DNA of 64,000 bases from Allolucifera butyrica (GCF_900476375.1 NZ_UPPP01000105.1:1-64000); one strand, 5' to 3'; numbered from the stretch's first letter, positions 49,257 through 57,684 are shown. Notes: generated by a model not told the origin, from the sequence alone. Numbers and translations: made by a program.

Positions 49257-50132
49257 GTGGATACTTCGATTAACAGCCAAACTAAACTGTATACTCTGGT
49301 GGGTTATCCCGTCAGCCACAGTATTTCACCGGTTATTCAGAACAGTATTTTTGCCGCCAAGCAGTGTAATAGTAAATACATTACCCTTGCCGTTCGTCCG
49401 GAAAGCCTAAAAGAAGCCGTTACAGTTTTAAAAGAAAATTTCCGGGGCTTTAATGTTACCATTCCTCATAAACAGGCCATTATGGATTACCTGGATGTTA
49501 TTGAGCCGAAAGCGCTGCTGTGCGGTGCAGTGAACACCGTGAAAAATGATAACGGGCGATTAACCGGCTATAATACGGACGGCTACGGCTTTATGAAAGC
49601 GTTTCAAAAACTTAATATTGAAATGGCCCATAAAGAGGTCCTGTTAATTGGTGCAGGCGGTGCCGCCAGGGCTGTTCTTTGCGAGCTGCTGCAGCATCAT
49701 TGCAGCGTTACGGTTATTAATCGTACAGAAGCAAAAGCGAAAAGCCTGCAACGGGAATTGTCCGGCAATTTTCCCGGACTACTCACTGTGATAAGTGACT
49801 GGCATCAATTACAGGCAAGATATGACTGTCTGATTAATACCACTTCCCTTGGAATGGAGCCGAATCGCAGCGTATCCCCCATAGATTCCCCGTATTTGAG
49901 CCGGTTTTCTATTGTCTATGATCTCGTTTATAATCCCTTTGAAACAAAATTGCTGGCGGAGGCCAAGCGCCGCGGCTGTATGACTGTTAACGGGCTGCCA
50001 ATGTTGTTTTATCAGGCGGTGGCGGCCAATCAAATATGGACCGATTCGGTATTACCGGGGAAAACGGAGCAGGAACTTTATGAAAAGACCATCCGGTATC
50101 TTCAGCCGCTGGTAGAAAAAAGCCTGCAATGA
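49257..50132 (+). CDS. aroE: shikimate dehydrogenase
   Basis: NADPH-dependent reduction of 3-dehydroshikimate to shikimate in aromatic amino acid synthesis. The 291-residue protein has the substrate-site VGYPVSHSISPVIQN, the catalytic Lys in FNVTIPHKQAIM, AVNTVKNDNGRLTGYNTDGYGF, the Rossmann motif LIGAGGAARAVLCEL and the NADP-binding INRTEAKA. The start is GTG behind AAGGAGGAACGAC. It is the first gene after the attenuator and is followed 15 bases later by aroK. Confidence 0.96.
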   Translation: MDTSINSQTKLYTLVGYPVSHSISPVIQNSIFAAKQCNSKYITLAVRPESLKEAVTVLKENFRGFNVTIPHKQAIMDYLDVIEPKALLCGAVNTVKNDNGRLTGYNTDGYGFMKAFQKLNIEMAHKEVLLIGAGGAARAVLCELLQHHCSVTVINRTEAKAKSLQRELSGNFPGLLTVISDWHQLQARYDCLINTTSLGMEPNRSVSPIDSPYLSRFSIVYDLVYNPFETKLLAEAKRRGCMTVNGLPMLFYQAVAANQIWTDSVLPGKTEQELYEKTIRYLQPLVEKSLQ

Positions 50133-50147
50133 AAGGTGGACAAGATT

Positions 50148-50738
50148 ATGATATTCGATGAATTTCAAGGGCATTGCCGGCAATTTCTTTCGCACAACAT
50201 CGTGCTGATCGGCTTTAGCGGCAGCGGCAAAACTACGGTTGGACGCTATCTGGCCGAGGTCACCGGCTTTACCTGTTATGATGTGGATCATATGATTGAA
50301 CAGCAAATGGGGCAGTCGGTGCAGGTAGTTTTTAACAGGTATGGGGAAGCTTATTTCCGGGACCGGGAACAGGAGATTATTAAACAGGTAAGTGCTGCCA
50401 AACACGCTGTGATTGCCTGTGGCGGCGGGGTCGTTTTAAACAGCGTCAACGTGTCCAACCTAAAAAAGGGGGGGAAACTTGTTTGGATGAAAACGGACCC
50501 TGAGACGATTTACAATCGGCTGAAACAGGAGCATGACCGGCCATTATTAAACGGCAAGGGAATTGAAGAAATTATGAGTATGCTCAGTAAGCGGTATTGC
50601 TTATACGAAGAAGCCGCGGACTATGAAGTAAGTACCGATGGAAAGTCCGTAGTCCATGTTGGCTATGATATTTTGCGGCAATTTATTGATAGCCAAATGT
50701 TACCGGACATTGACTGCTGTTCATTAACCCCACACTAA
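50148..50738 (+). CDS. aroK: shikimate kinase
   Basis: Phosphorylates shikimate to shikimate 3-phosphate, the step after AroE. The 196-residue kinase has Walker A GFSGSGKTT, the shikimate-binding DVDHMIEQQMGQSV and the GEAYFRDREQEII block, the glycine-rich ACGGGVVLN and the lid RPLL. The ATG at 50148 follows AAAGGTGG; a GTG at 50136 is too close to it. The N-terminus is about 20 residues longer than the minimal family. Confidence 0.93.
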   Translation: MIFDEFQGHCRQFLSHNIVLIGFSGSGKTTVGRYLAEVTGFTCYDVDHMIEQQMGQSVQVVFNRYGEAYFRDREQEIIKQVSAAKHAVIACGGGVVLNSVNVSNLKKGGKLVWMKTDPETIYNRLKQEHDRPLLNGKGIEEIMSMLSKRYCLYEEAADYEVSTDGKSVVHVGYDILRQFIDSQMLPDIDCCSLTPH

Positions 50739-50756
50739 AAGCGTGGGGATTTTTAT
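50728..50756 (+). terminator. terminator after aroK
   Basis: CCCCAC (50728-50733) pairs with GTGGGG (50743-50748), with a further C-G pair inside, followed by ATTTTTATT. The 5' arm overlaps the last codons of aroK. Confidence 0.8.
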
Positions 50757-50759
50757 TGA

Positions 50760-50865
50760 CAAGACGATCCTTCTGCCTGGAGGTGCCAAAAAGAGTAGCG
50801 TTCGGATTCTTCTGCGCTCTGAGCCCTGCGCTATGGACCCAAAGACCGCGTTAGCGGTCTTCTTG
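50760..50865. repeat. terminator-ended intergenic repeat, copy B
   Basis: Begins CAAGACGATCCTTC and continues with GCC, GGAG, TGCC-type blocks, then GCGCTCTGAGCCCTGCG and ends in the hairpin AAGACCGC-GTTA-GCGGTCTT (50842-50861) plus CTTG. The same order of blocks is found in copy C at 61819, and the 3' half in copy A at 43229. Confidence 0.7.
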
Positions 50866-50908
50866 CATTGCAAGTGCTTATAAATTTAATAAAAATACTT
50901 ACATGCGA

Positions 50909-50937
50909 TTGTTATTATGCTTATAATTGCTTATAAT
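50909..50937 (+). promoter_or_regulatory. promoter and candidate DeoR operator repeats
   Basis: TTGTTA (50909-50914), 17-nt spacer, TATAAT (50932-50937). The octamer GCTTATAA occurs three times, at 50876-50883, 50919-50926 and 50929-50936, two of them 10 bp apart on the same face of the helix, a likely binding array for the DeoR-type protein encoded next. Confidence 0.6.
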
Positions 50938-50957
50938 AAGGAGGGAGGTGAGGTATT

Positions 50958-51722
50958 ATTTATCAGGAGGAAAGACTGTTTCGAATTATGGATTATCTGG
51001 AAGAACATGAGTCCATGGCGGTTAGCGATATTTGTTCTTTGTTCCAGGTTTCCCGGGATACGGCGCGCCGGGATATTGTTAAATTGGCGGAACAAGGGAC
51101 TGTGGTCCGAACTCATGGAGGAATTGCCCTCGCCAAATTTATTCAGAAGACGCAAGAGTATGCTTTGCGTCTGAAAAATGAGCCGGAAGGGAAATTGCAT
51201 ATTGGAAAAAGGGCGGCCTCTTATATCCGGGAGAACGAGATGATTTTTCTGGACGTTTCCACCACAGTCCGCTGTATGATACCCAATTTGAATGTCCAGT
51301 CCTTAACCGTTGTTACCCATTCGCTCGATAATGCCTGGGCCTTGTTGGATAAAGAAGGGATTCAAACGCATCTGTTAGGCGGGATGATAAACCGGAAGTT
51401 ACGGCATCTAACCGGCTGCGGTACCTTAAAAAAACTGGAGGATTACCGGTTTTCCAAGGTGTTCCTTGGTGCTGCCGGCATAACAAATGAAGGAATTTAT
51501 TACTATGACGAAGATGACATGTATTTCAAGCGGGAATTGGTAAAACGGTCCGGGGAGGCGATTATTCTGGCCGACCATACGAAATTCGGCCGCTATTCCG
51601 CTTTCAAGGGACTGGACTTTTCGGTAATCGGCATGATTATTACGAATCAGCCGGTAGGCGGGGAATTACAGGAAATCATTGAAGGCCAGGGGATAAAACT
51701 GATTGTCGCCCAGGAAAACTGA
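50958..51722 (+). CDS. DeoR-family transcriptional regulator (probable ATT start)
   Basis: The repressor has an N-terminal DeoR helix-turn-helix (AVSDICSLFQVSRDTARRDI, TVVRTHGGIA) and a C-terminal sugar-phosphate sensing domain (AASYIRENEMIFLDVSTTVR, THSLDNAWALL, FLGAAGITNEGIYYYDEDD). The first ATG (50988) would cut off the family's canonical N-terminus and has its nearest GGAGG 17 nt away. An ATT at 50958 has GGGAGGTGA at ideal spacing and gives M-YQEERLFRIMDYLEEH, exactly the family pattern. CTG at 50976 is another option. The HAD phosphatase follows 24 bases later. Confidence 0.85.
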   Translation: MYQEERLFRIMDYLEEHESMAVSDICSLFQVSRDTARRDIVKLAEQGTVVRTHGGIALAKFIQKTQEYALRLKNEPEGKLHIGKRAASYIRENEMIFLDVSTTVRCMIPNLNVQSLTVVTHSLDNAWALLDKEGIQTHLLGGMINRKLRHLTGCGTLKKLEDYRFSKVFLGAAGITNEGIYYYDEDDMYFKRELVKRSGEAIILADHTKFGRYSAFKGLDFSVIGMIITNQPVGGELQEIIEGQGIKLIVAQEN

Positions 51723-51746
51723 TTTTGATTTTTAAGGAGTGAGCCG

Positions 51747-52364
51747 ATGTACAGGACGGCAATTTTCGATGTGGACGGCACCTTAATTGATAGCGAGCGG
51801 GCTGTGCTTTGTTCTTTACAAAAGATGCTTAATGACGATTATGGCAGGTATTATGATTTGAAGGAACTGCATTTTGTTTTGGGCATTCCAGGAGCAGCGG
51901 CATTACCCCGCCTGGGAATTTATGATATTCCCCAGGCGAGTGAAAAATGGAATTCTTATATGAAGGACTTTTCTGCCACGGTTGGCGTATTTCGCGGAAT
52001 GACTAAAGTGCTAGCCTACCTGGCTTATCGTGACGTGAAGACCGGTATTGTAACTTCCAAAACGAAAGCTGAGCTGGTAACCGATTTTGCTCCGTTTGGG
52101 CTGATGAAATATTTATTTTTTATTGTCTGTGCGGATGATACAATCAAGCATAAGCCGGAGCCGGAACCGGTGTTAAAGTTTCTGGAAATTGCCAATGCGG
52201 ACCGTCAAAGCTCGATTTATATCGGCGATACGGAATATGATTTACAGTGTGCCCGCAGCGCCGGGGTTGATTTCGGCCTGGCATTGTGGGGAAGTAAAAC
52301 GCCGGCTTTAGAGGCCAGCCATAAGTTTGTCAGACCGGACGAAATCCTGCCGTTGTTTTTTTAA
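51747..52364 (+). CDS. HAD-superfamily hydrolase (phosphoglycolate phosphatase-like)
   Basis: The 205-residue phosphatase has motif I FDVDGTLIDS with D8 and D10, motif II TSKTK (about 94-98), a lysine KHKPEPEPV (motif III, about 133) and motif IV IGDTEYDLQCA. The cap domain between about 15 and 85 is of the small helical type (subclass IA, as in Gph or PgmB). The start ATG follows AAGGAGTGAG. Paired with a DeoR regulator, it may dephosphorylate the regulator's sugar-phosphate ligand. The substrate is not known. Confidence 0.88.
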   Translation: MYRTAIFDVDGTLIDSERAVLCSLQKMLNDDYGRYYDLKELHFVLGIPGAAALPRLGIYDIPQASEKWNSYMKDFSATVGVFRGMTKVLAYLAYRDVKTGIVTSKTKAELVTDFAPFGLMKYLFFIVCADDTIKHKPEPEPVLKFLEIANADRQSSIYIGDTEYDLQCARSAGVDFGLALWGSKTPALEASHKFVRPDEILPLFF

Positions 52365-52399
52365 AGTTTTACAGGCCGGGAAACAAATTTCCAATTACC

Positions 52400-52434
52400 A
52401 AAAGACCGCCCTAGGCTCTAGGCGGTCTTTCTTA
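52400..52434 (+). terminator. terminator after the HAD hydrolase
   Basis: AAAGACCGCC (52401-52410) pairs with GGCGGTCTTT (52421-52430), followed by CTTAG. It belongs to the AAAGACC type. The remaining gap to 52562 shows no clear promoter. Confidence 0.85.
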
Positions 52435-52562
52435 GTATACACTTGGACAGCTTGTAACTCATATATTGTATTATATCCACTTTTTGCAGTCCTCTGTCAT
52501 TCGAATAAAATTGTATTTGTTGCAGGAGGAGCAACTGGAACAAAGAGTAAAAAGGAGAGCAA

Positions 52563-53366
52563 ATGGACGATCGATTGAACCGGCTGGAAGAAGAAAGTGT
52601 TTACATTATTCGTGAGGCTTATGCCAAATTCACGAAACCGGGCATGTTATGGTCAATCGGCAAAGATTCCACGGTACTTTTATGGCTGGCCCGGAAAGCA
52701 TTTTTAGGCCGGTCGCCTATCCCTTTGGTCCATATCGATACGGCGTTTAAAATACCGGAGATGATCAAGCATCGGGACCGTTTGGTCCGGGAATGGGGTT
52801 TGCAGCTTATAATCGGCAGGAATGATGCTGCTTTGCAGGCGGGGATGGGACCGGAAAAAGGCCGGCTTGAATGTTGTACCGCCTTAAAGACCGAGGCCTT
52901 GCGTCAAACTGTAAAGGAGCACGGTTTTGACGTGATCCTGCTGGGGATACGGCGGGACGAGGAGCGATCCCGTTCCAAGGAGAGGGTTTTTAGTGCGCGA
53001 AACGCCGGCTTCGAGTGGAAATACAAAGAACAACCGCCGGAAATCTGGAATCAGTACAATACCGATTTTCCGCCCGGTTCCCATGTACGGGTTCATCCAT
53101 TGCTGGCCTGGACGGAAGTGGATATTTGGGAATATATCGAACAGGAGAAAATACCGGTTGTTACCCTTTATTTTGCCCGCAACGGCAAACGGTACCGCAG
53201 CTTGGGGTGCTGGCCCTGCACGGCACCTATTGATTCCGAGGCCGCCACCGTAAAAGAAATTATTGCCGAACTAAAGTCGCTTGGCCAGTCGGAGCGCGCC
53301 GGCCGTGCTCAGGATCAGGCAAATGCCTATGCCATGCAAAAGCTGCGAGCCAAAGGGTATATGTAG
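52563..53366 (+). CDS. cysD: sulfate adenylyltransferase subunit 2 (CysD)
   Basis: Forms APS from ATP and sulfate together with the CysN GTPase. The 267-residue protein has the PP-loop SIGKDSTVLLWLARKAF, VHIDTAFKIPEMIKHRD, RRDEERSRSKERVFS and the C-terminal LGCWPCTAPI and RAGRAQDQ motifs that separate CysD from PAPS reductase. AAAGGAGAGCAA precedes the ATG. It lies 21 bases before the CysN-CysC fusion. Confidence 0.95.
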   Translation: MDDRLNRLEEESVYIIREAYAKFTKPGMLWSIGKDSTVLLWLARKAFLGRSPIPLVHIDTAFKIPEMIKHRDRLVREWGLQLIIGRNDAALQAGMGPEKGRLECCTALKTEALRQTVKEHGFDVILLGIRRDEERSRSKERVFSARNAGFEWKYKEQPPEIWNQYNTDFPPGSHVRVHPLLAWTEVDIWEYIEQEKIPVVTLYFARNGKRYRSLGCWPCTAPIDSEAATVKEIIAELKSLGQSERAGRAQDQANAYAMQKLRAKGYM

Positions 53367-53387
53367 GAAAGCAGGAAAGGAGTCAAT

Positions 53388-55262
53388 ATGGAAAGCATTG
53401 TCACATCCTTACCGGAAATGACAGTTGTATTTCTTGGTCACGTCGACCACGGCAAGTCGACTTTAATTGGCCGTTTATTATATGATACGGGACAGGTCCC
53501 CGCCGACCGGGTGGACTTTGCCCGTGCCCGTTCCGCGGAACAAGGGCGGAATCTTGAGTTTGCCTACCTCCTTGACGGCTTGGAAGAAGAGCAGGAACAG
53601 GGTATTACCATTGATTTTACCCAAACCGGTTTTACTACGTCCGGCCGGCGTTTTATCTTGGCCGACGCTCCCGGACACCGTGAATTTTTAAAAAACATGC
53701 TTAGCGGTGCCAGCCGGGCGGAAGCGGCTGTCCTGGTTATTGACGCTGCCGAAGGAGTGCAGGAACAGTCCCGGCGCCATGGCTACCTGCTGACTCTGCT
53801 GGGAGTTAAGCAACTGGCCGTAGTGGTGAATAAAATGGACCTTGTCGGCTGGGACGAGAGGATTTTTCGCAGCATAGCCCAAGAGTATCAGGCCTTTCTT
53901 GCCTCCATCGGGTTTGCGGCGCAGAATGTTATTCCCGCGGCTGCTCATACCGGCGATAACATTGCTGTCCGGTCGGCACGGATAAAATGGTATCAGGGGC
54001 CCACCTTGCTGGAACAACTGGAACGGTTTCAACCGGCCGCCCGGAAGGAGTTTCCGTTGCGAATGCCGGTCCAGGATATTTACCGTTCCGGTAAACGACG
54101 CTTGCTGGCCGGACGGGTGGAAACAGGCGCGCTGACGGCGGGACAGACGATAACGATTTGGCCGACCCGTGAGCAGACAACGGTCAAATCGGTTGAGCGC
54201 TGGCCGGAAACCGGGGTAACGCAAATTCTGACAGGCCAAAACGCGGCCCTGGAGTTTACCGATCCTTTATTTGCCGAGCGGGGGATGGTTATCACTTCCC
54301 CGGACAGTTCCCCTTCGGTTAGCCGGGCTTTTTATGCCCGGGTTGTCTGGCTGGGGCGGCAACCTCTTGTTCCCGGGCAGCGCTACAAACTGAAGGTGGG
54401 ATTCCAGGAAACCGCAGCCTGGATGGAAAGCCTTAACCGGGTCATTGATACGGGCAGTTTGCGTGAGGTGCCACCGGAGTGCGTTCCAGCCGGTTTTATC
54501 GCCGAAGGCCTGATTATGACCGATCAGCCGGTTATATTTGATGTTTTTGATGAAAATCCGGCTATGGGGCGGTTTGTCCTGGTTGATGGTTATCAAATCA
54601 CCGGCGGCGGTGTTATCACCATGCCGGCTGAGAAATACCAGACCGGCGATTTTTGGCAGGAACGCAGTAAACTGTTGTATCCCACCCAGGGTCCGGTTAC
54701 GAAAGAGGACCGCCGCGGCCGCAATCAGCACCATTCGTTGGTTTTATGGCTCACGGGATTGTCCGGAGCCGGCAAAAGCACTATCGCGCATAACCTGGAG
54801 GAGCATTTATTCCGGGATGGATACCAGGTTTATGTATTGGATGGGGATAATGTTCGCTTGGGATTGAATCAAGATTTGGGATTCTCGGCGAATGACCGCA
54901 AGGAAAATATCCGCCGGGTTGCCGAAGTTGCCAGATTATTTGTCGATGCGGGCGTGATCGTGCTTGTGGCCTTTATCTCGCCCTATTCTGAGGACCGCAC
55001 TTTGGCGAGAAATCTTTTTACTGCCGGGGAATTTGTGGAAATCTACGTTAAATGTCCTCTTTTGGTTTGTGAAACAAGGGATCCCAAAGGGTTGTATCAA
55101 AAAGCCCGCCATAAGGAACTTTACCAGTTTACCGGACTGGATGATGCTTACCAGGAACCGGAGCATCCGGATATTGTTCTGGAAACCGATAAACTGACGG
55201 TGGAAGAATGTGTCGAAAAAGTTATTTCCCAGATAAACTTGGAATTTAAGGCTATTCGCTGA
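53388..55262 (+). CDS. cysNC: bifunctional sulfate adenylyltransferase subunit 1 / adenylylsulfate kinase (CysN-CysC fusion)
   Basis: The 624-residue two-domain enzyme (NodQ type). Residues 1 to about 430 form the EF-Tu-like GTPase CysN with G1 GHVDHGKS (17-24), DAPGHREFLKNM and NKMDL; this powers the CysD reaction. Residues from about 450 form APS kinase, with P-loop GLSGAGKS (457-464), DGDNVRLGLNQDLGFS and FISPYSEDR, making PAPS. Start ATG with AAAGGAGTC. No PAPS or sulfite reductase genes lie next to it, so sulfate reduction or sulfation genes must be elsewhere. Confidence 0.95.
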   Translation: MESIVTSLPEMTVVFLGHVDHGKSTLIGRLLYDTGQVPADRVDFARARSAEQGRNLEFAYLLDGLEEEQEQGITIDFTQTGFTTSGRRFILADAPGHREFLKNMLSGASRAEAAVLVIDAAEGVQEQSRRHGYLLTLLGVKQLAVVVNKMDLVGWDERIFRSIAQEYQAFLASIGFAAQNVIPAAAHTGDNIAVRSARIKWYQGPTLLEQLERFQPAARKEFPLRMPVQDIYRSGKRRLLAGRVETGALTAGQTITIWPTREQTTVKSVERWPETGVTQILTGQNAALEFTDPLFAERGMVITSPDSSPSVSRAFYARVVWLGRQPLVPGQRYKLKVGFQETAAWMESLNRVIDTGSLREVPPECVPAGFIAEGLIMTDQPVIFDVFDENPAMGRFVLVDGYQITGGGVITMPAEKYQTGDFWQERSKLLYPTQGPVTKEDRRGRNQHHSLVLWLTGLSGAGKSTIAHNLEEHLFRDGYQVYVLDGDNVRLGLNQDLGFSANDRKENIRRVAEVARLFVDAGVIVLVAFISPYSEDRTLARNLFTAGEFVEIYVKCPLLVCETRDPKGLYQKARHKELYQFTGLDDAYQEPEHPDIVLETDKLTVEECVEKVISQINLEFKAIR

Positions 55263-55280
55263 AAAATTGAGAAATGCAGC

Positions 55281-55319
55281 TTAATAAAAATAGCAACCTG
55301 GCTGGGTATTCCAGGTTGC
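55281..55319 (-). terminator. terminator for the minus-strand membrane protein gene
   Basis: GCAACCTGG (55293-55301) pairs with CCAGGTTGC (55311-55319). Read on the minus strand it is followed by TATTTTTATT. It may also slow readthrough from cysNC. Confidence 0.85.
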
Positions 55320-55329
55320 CGTATAAAGA

Positions 55330-55851
55330 TTAAAGCGTATTCGGGTCATCATCATCCTTTTCGGTATCCAGGGGTTTCATGGCAGGAGCCATGGACATCC
55401 GGGCGGATGGGGCGGTTTCTACCGTGTAGGTCTTTAAGGCGGCGGCCGTCACCAGACCAAATATGGTAGCCGCCGTAAAATTGGCGATAACTGTTTTTAG
55501 CGGCAGGTTAAGGGTTCCTTCCACCTTGAATAACGTGGTAACGGCATAAATGGCAAACCAGGTCATAATGGAAAAGAACCACCCTTTAAATAACAGGTTG
55601 CGGCTGGAAATCCGGGGGACTAAATAGCTGAAGGCGACTCCCAGGGCCCCGGAAAATAGCACCTGCCCCAAAAGGGCAAAGACAGTTTCGCCAAAATTAA
55701 ACGGAGGCGTACGGCCGTATATCATAATTCCGGCCCATTCTGCCATCGTTAGAGTGGTTAAATTCAAGGAGCTGGCAATCCAGGCCCATATGTTCATAGT
55801 AATGCCGCCAATAATACCGGCGGTAAATCCTTTGGTTAGTCTGTCTTCCAA
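55330..55851 (-). CDS. four-helix membrane protein, unknown
   Basis: Not recognised as a named family. The 173-residue protein begins at TTG (GGGAGGTG upstream) and has about four hydrophobic segments (GFTAGIIGGITMNIWAWIAS; FALLGQVLFSGALGVAFSYL; GWFFSIMTWFAIYAVTTLF; NFTAATIFGLVTAAALKTY) followed by an acidic tail ending DDDDPNTL. Similar uncharacterised proteins are common in Firmicutes, sometimes near sporulation or stress genes. It lies 62 bases after another small minus-strand gene. Confidence 0.7.
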   Translation of the reverse strand: MEDRLTKGFTAGIIGGITMNIWAWIASSLNLTTLTMAEWAGIMIYGRTPPFNFGETVFALLGQVLFSGALGVAFSYLVPRISSRNLLFKGWFFSIMTWFAIYAVTTLFKVEGTLNLPLKTVIANFTAATIFGLVTAAALKTYTVETAPSARMSMAPAMKPLDTEKDDDDPNTL

Positions 55852-55913
55852 GTTATCTGCACCTCCCTTGTTATTGTTTAGTATGGAAAGTTGACAGAAA
55901 GATATTCCCGATT

Positions 55914-56192
55914 TTAATCCGTGTACTGTTTGATAATGCTGTCTACCTCGTCCATGCGGTCATCAGGAACCGTAGCAGTCAGGACAAAGCCGGATACAGG
56001 TACCGTACCGGTAATATCGGCGGGGGAGAGGGAAAACACGGGAATACCGGCTACACTGGACGCATCGTATACGGGCTGTCTGTTGTTCTGAGACGCATCA
56101 ACGGAAACTTCGGTGATTCCTCTGGCCGACAATTCATTGGCAGCTCCTTCCGCTTGCTTTTGGGATGAGAACACAACGGCTATCGTGGGCAT
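55914..56192 (-). CDS. small soluble protein, stress-protein-like alpha/beta fold
   Basis: The 92-residue protein uses the ATG at 56192 behind GGAGGAGG (an upstream TTG overlaps the ribosome binding site). It has an alternating beta-alpha pattern (PTIAVVFSSQKQAEGAANEL; GFVLTATVPDDRMDEVDSII) suggestive of a ferredoxin-like fold like the YflT/general stress protein 17M group. The middle is polar and may be flexible. Function unknown. Confidence 0.6.
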   Translation of the reverse strand: MPTIAVVFSSQKQAEGAANELSARGITEVSVDASQNNRQPVYDASSVAGIPVFSLSPADITGTVPVSGFVLTATVPDDRMDEVDSIIKQYTD

Positions 56193-56257
56193 TCTTATCA
56201 ACCTCCTCCATTATTAGCATGGCGGAAAACGGGAATTGAAATTCACTCAATTATTTT

Positions 56258-56305
56258 TTTTCATGGAATCGAAAGTATAACTTTTCGGGTTATTTCTAAA
56301 TAACA
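56258..56305. repeat. intergenic repeat (copy 2, left half only)
   Basis: The sequence TTTTTTTCATGGAATC followed by 56271-56291 matches copy 1 (27615 on) with the 21-base core identical, and the following TTTCTAAATAACA also matches with one change. The right inverted arm found in copy 1 is missing here. Confidence 0.65.
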
Positions 56306-56311
56306 TGTAAA

Positions 56312-56341
56312 GAAAAATGCCCGGGCGGATAGCCCAGGCAT
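56312..56341 (-). terminator. terminator for the 44-aa minus-strand gene
   Basis: ATGCCCGGGC (56317-56326) pairs with GCCCAGGCAT (56332-56341). On the minus strand it is followed by TTTTTCTTT. Confidence 0.8.
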
Positions 56342-56352
56342 AAGAGGTGCTT

Positions 56353-56487
56353 TCAATCCAGGATGCGCCGTAGAGCTTTAGTACCAAGATATACTAACGC
56401 TCCGACTGCTACTGTTTTTAATAATGGCGAATCCATCATTTCGTCCATATTGGACTTGCGTCTACAACGAAAACGATTTAATCCCAT
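56353..56487 (-). CDS. small basic membrane-associated protein (44 aa), unknown
   Basis: Not recognised. ATG at 56487 with a strong GGGAGGTG ribosome binding site and its own terminator support a real gene. The product has a basic N-terminus (MGLNRFRCRRKS), a hydrophobic stretch (LLKTVAVGALVYLGTKAL) and a basic end (RRILD). One short membrane helix is likely. Confidence 0.6.
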   Translation of the reverse strand: MGLNRFRCRRKSNMDEMMDSPLLKTVAVGALVYLGTKALRRILD

Positions 56488-56551
56488 TATAACACCTCCC
56501 GAAAAATAGTTTGCCGCATTTTTATTGATTCATTCGAGGGTATTTTTAACT

Positions 56552-57673
56552 TTAGTCCAGAAGATCAATCGCAGTCATTGCCATGGCTTTGGCCCCTATC
56601 AGCAGTCGTTCCTGGGCATGGTCCGACCCTGCGGCCGTGGCGAACTCCGGCGTATGGGCAGCAAGACTAGGGCCGATACCGAGGTCGGGATGGATGGTGG
56701 GAGCAGCGTGGCTGACGTTGCCTACATCAGTGGATCCGTCCGCTTCGTCCGGTGCAAGCTCTATAACCGTTTCACCCAACCGGTTCATATTTTGCCTGAA
56801 TAGTCCCATAAGATGCCGGTTATTCAGCAGTTCCTTGAATAACGGTTCATAATGCACGGTTTCAACGGTAGTGCCGGTAGCCAGAGCGATTCCTGCGGCC
56901 AGGCGTTTTATCGCCGGCAGCATGGTTTCTTCCAAATAGTCCGAGGACAAGGCCCGGACGGTAAATCGGGCTTCGGCTTTATCCGGTACGATATTGGGCG
57001 CCGTTCCTCCCTGCGTGATGATTCCGGCCAGAATGGTTTCCTGCGTAAAGGTCTGGCGCAGGGTTTTGATCCCCTGATAAAACAGGACAAGGGCATCCAA
57101 CGCGTTGATGCCTTTATTGGTTTTAGCGGCTACGTGGGCCGATTGCCCACCAAAGGTTACTTGTAAGGGATGGGTAGCGTAGGAGGTTCCTCCCAGGCAG
57201 TTGGTGTCGGCAGGATGGACAATCAGCGCCGCCGCTAAGCCGTCAAAAACACCATCCGCCGCCATGGCCACTTTGGCGCCGCTGGTTTCCTCGGCCGGAC
57301 AGCCAATCAACAGCGAGACAGCCCGGTCGCCGGCTACGGCGGCAAAGGCGGCCGCCGCGCCCCAGCTCATAGCGGCAATGAGATTGTGGCCGCAGGCATG
57401 CCCCAATTCCGGTAACGCATCATATTCCGCCAAAAAAGCAATTTTTGGCCCCCCGCTGCCACTGGCGGCGATAAAGGCTGTCTCATAGCCGCTGATATTT
57501 TGGGTTACGGTAAAGCCACGGCGCCGGGCTGCTTTCATAAGCAGCCCGGCTGCCTGATATTCTTTTCCCCCCAGTTCGGGGTTTTGATGCAAAAAGAGAC
57601 TGATTTCCTTAAGTTCAGGGGCCAGGGCATCCACGGCAGCCATGACCGCTTTTTTCGCTGTATCTTTATCCAT
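56552..57673 (-). CDS. M20-family metallopeptidase/amidohydrolase (AbgB-like)
   Basis: Zinc-dependent peptidase or aminoacylase, 373 residues. Family features: FLHQNPELGGKEYQA, the zinc-ligand HACGHNLIAAM, PAEETSGAKVAM, a dimerisation domain (GGQSAHVAAKTNKGINALDA) and the late VGNVSHAAPTIHPD. It resembles AbgB and PM20D1-type amidohydrolases. The start is the ATG at 57673 behind GAGG; it follows ldcA with 11 bases between. In this cluster it could split the small peptides or acyl-amino acids released by the other enzymes. Confidence 0.88.
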   Translation of the reverse strand: MDKDTAKKAVMAAVDALAPELKEISLFLHQNPELGGKEYQAAGLLMKAARRRGFTVTQNISGYETAFIAASGSGGPKIAFLAEYDALPELGHACGHNLIAAMSWGAAAAFAAVAGDRAVSLLIGCPAEETSGAKVAMAADGVFDGLAAALIVHPADTNCLGGTSYATHPLQVTFGGQSAHVAAKTNKGINALDALVLFYQGIKTLRQTFTQETILAGIITQGGTAPNIVPDKAEARFTVRALSSDYLEETMLPAIKRLAAGIALATGTTVETVHYEPLFKELLNNRHLMGLFRQNMNRLGETVIELAPDEADGSTDVGNVSHAAPTIHPDLGIGPSLAAHTPEFATAAGSDHAQERLLIGAKAMAMTAIDLLD

Positions 57674-57684
57674 GTTTACCTCGT

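Noticed and set aside
49257..50738. Quinate catabolism instead of aromatic biosynthesis for the dehydrogenase-kinase pair
   Set aside because: Shikimate kinase next to AroE and the aromatic leader peptide point to biosynthesis.
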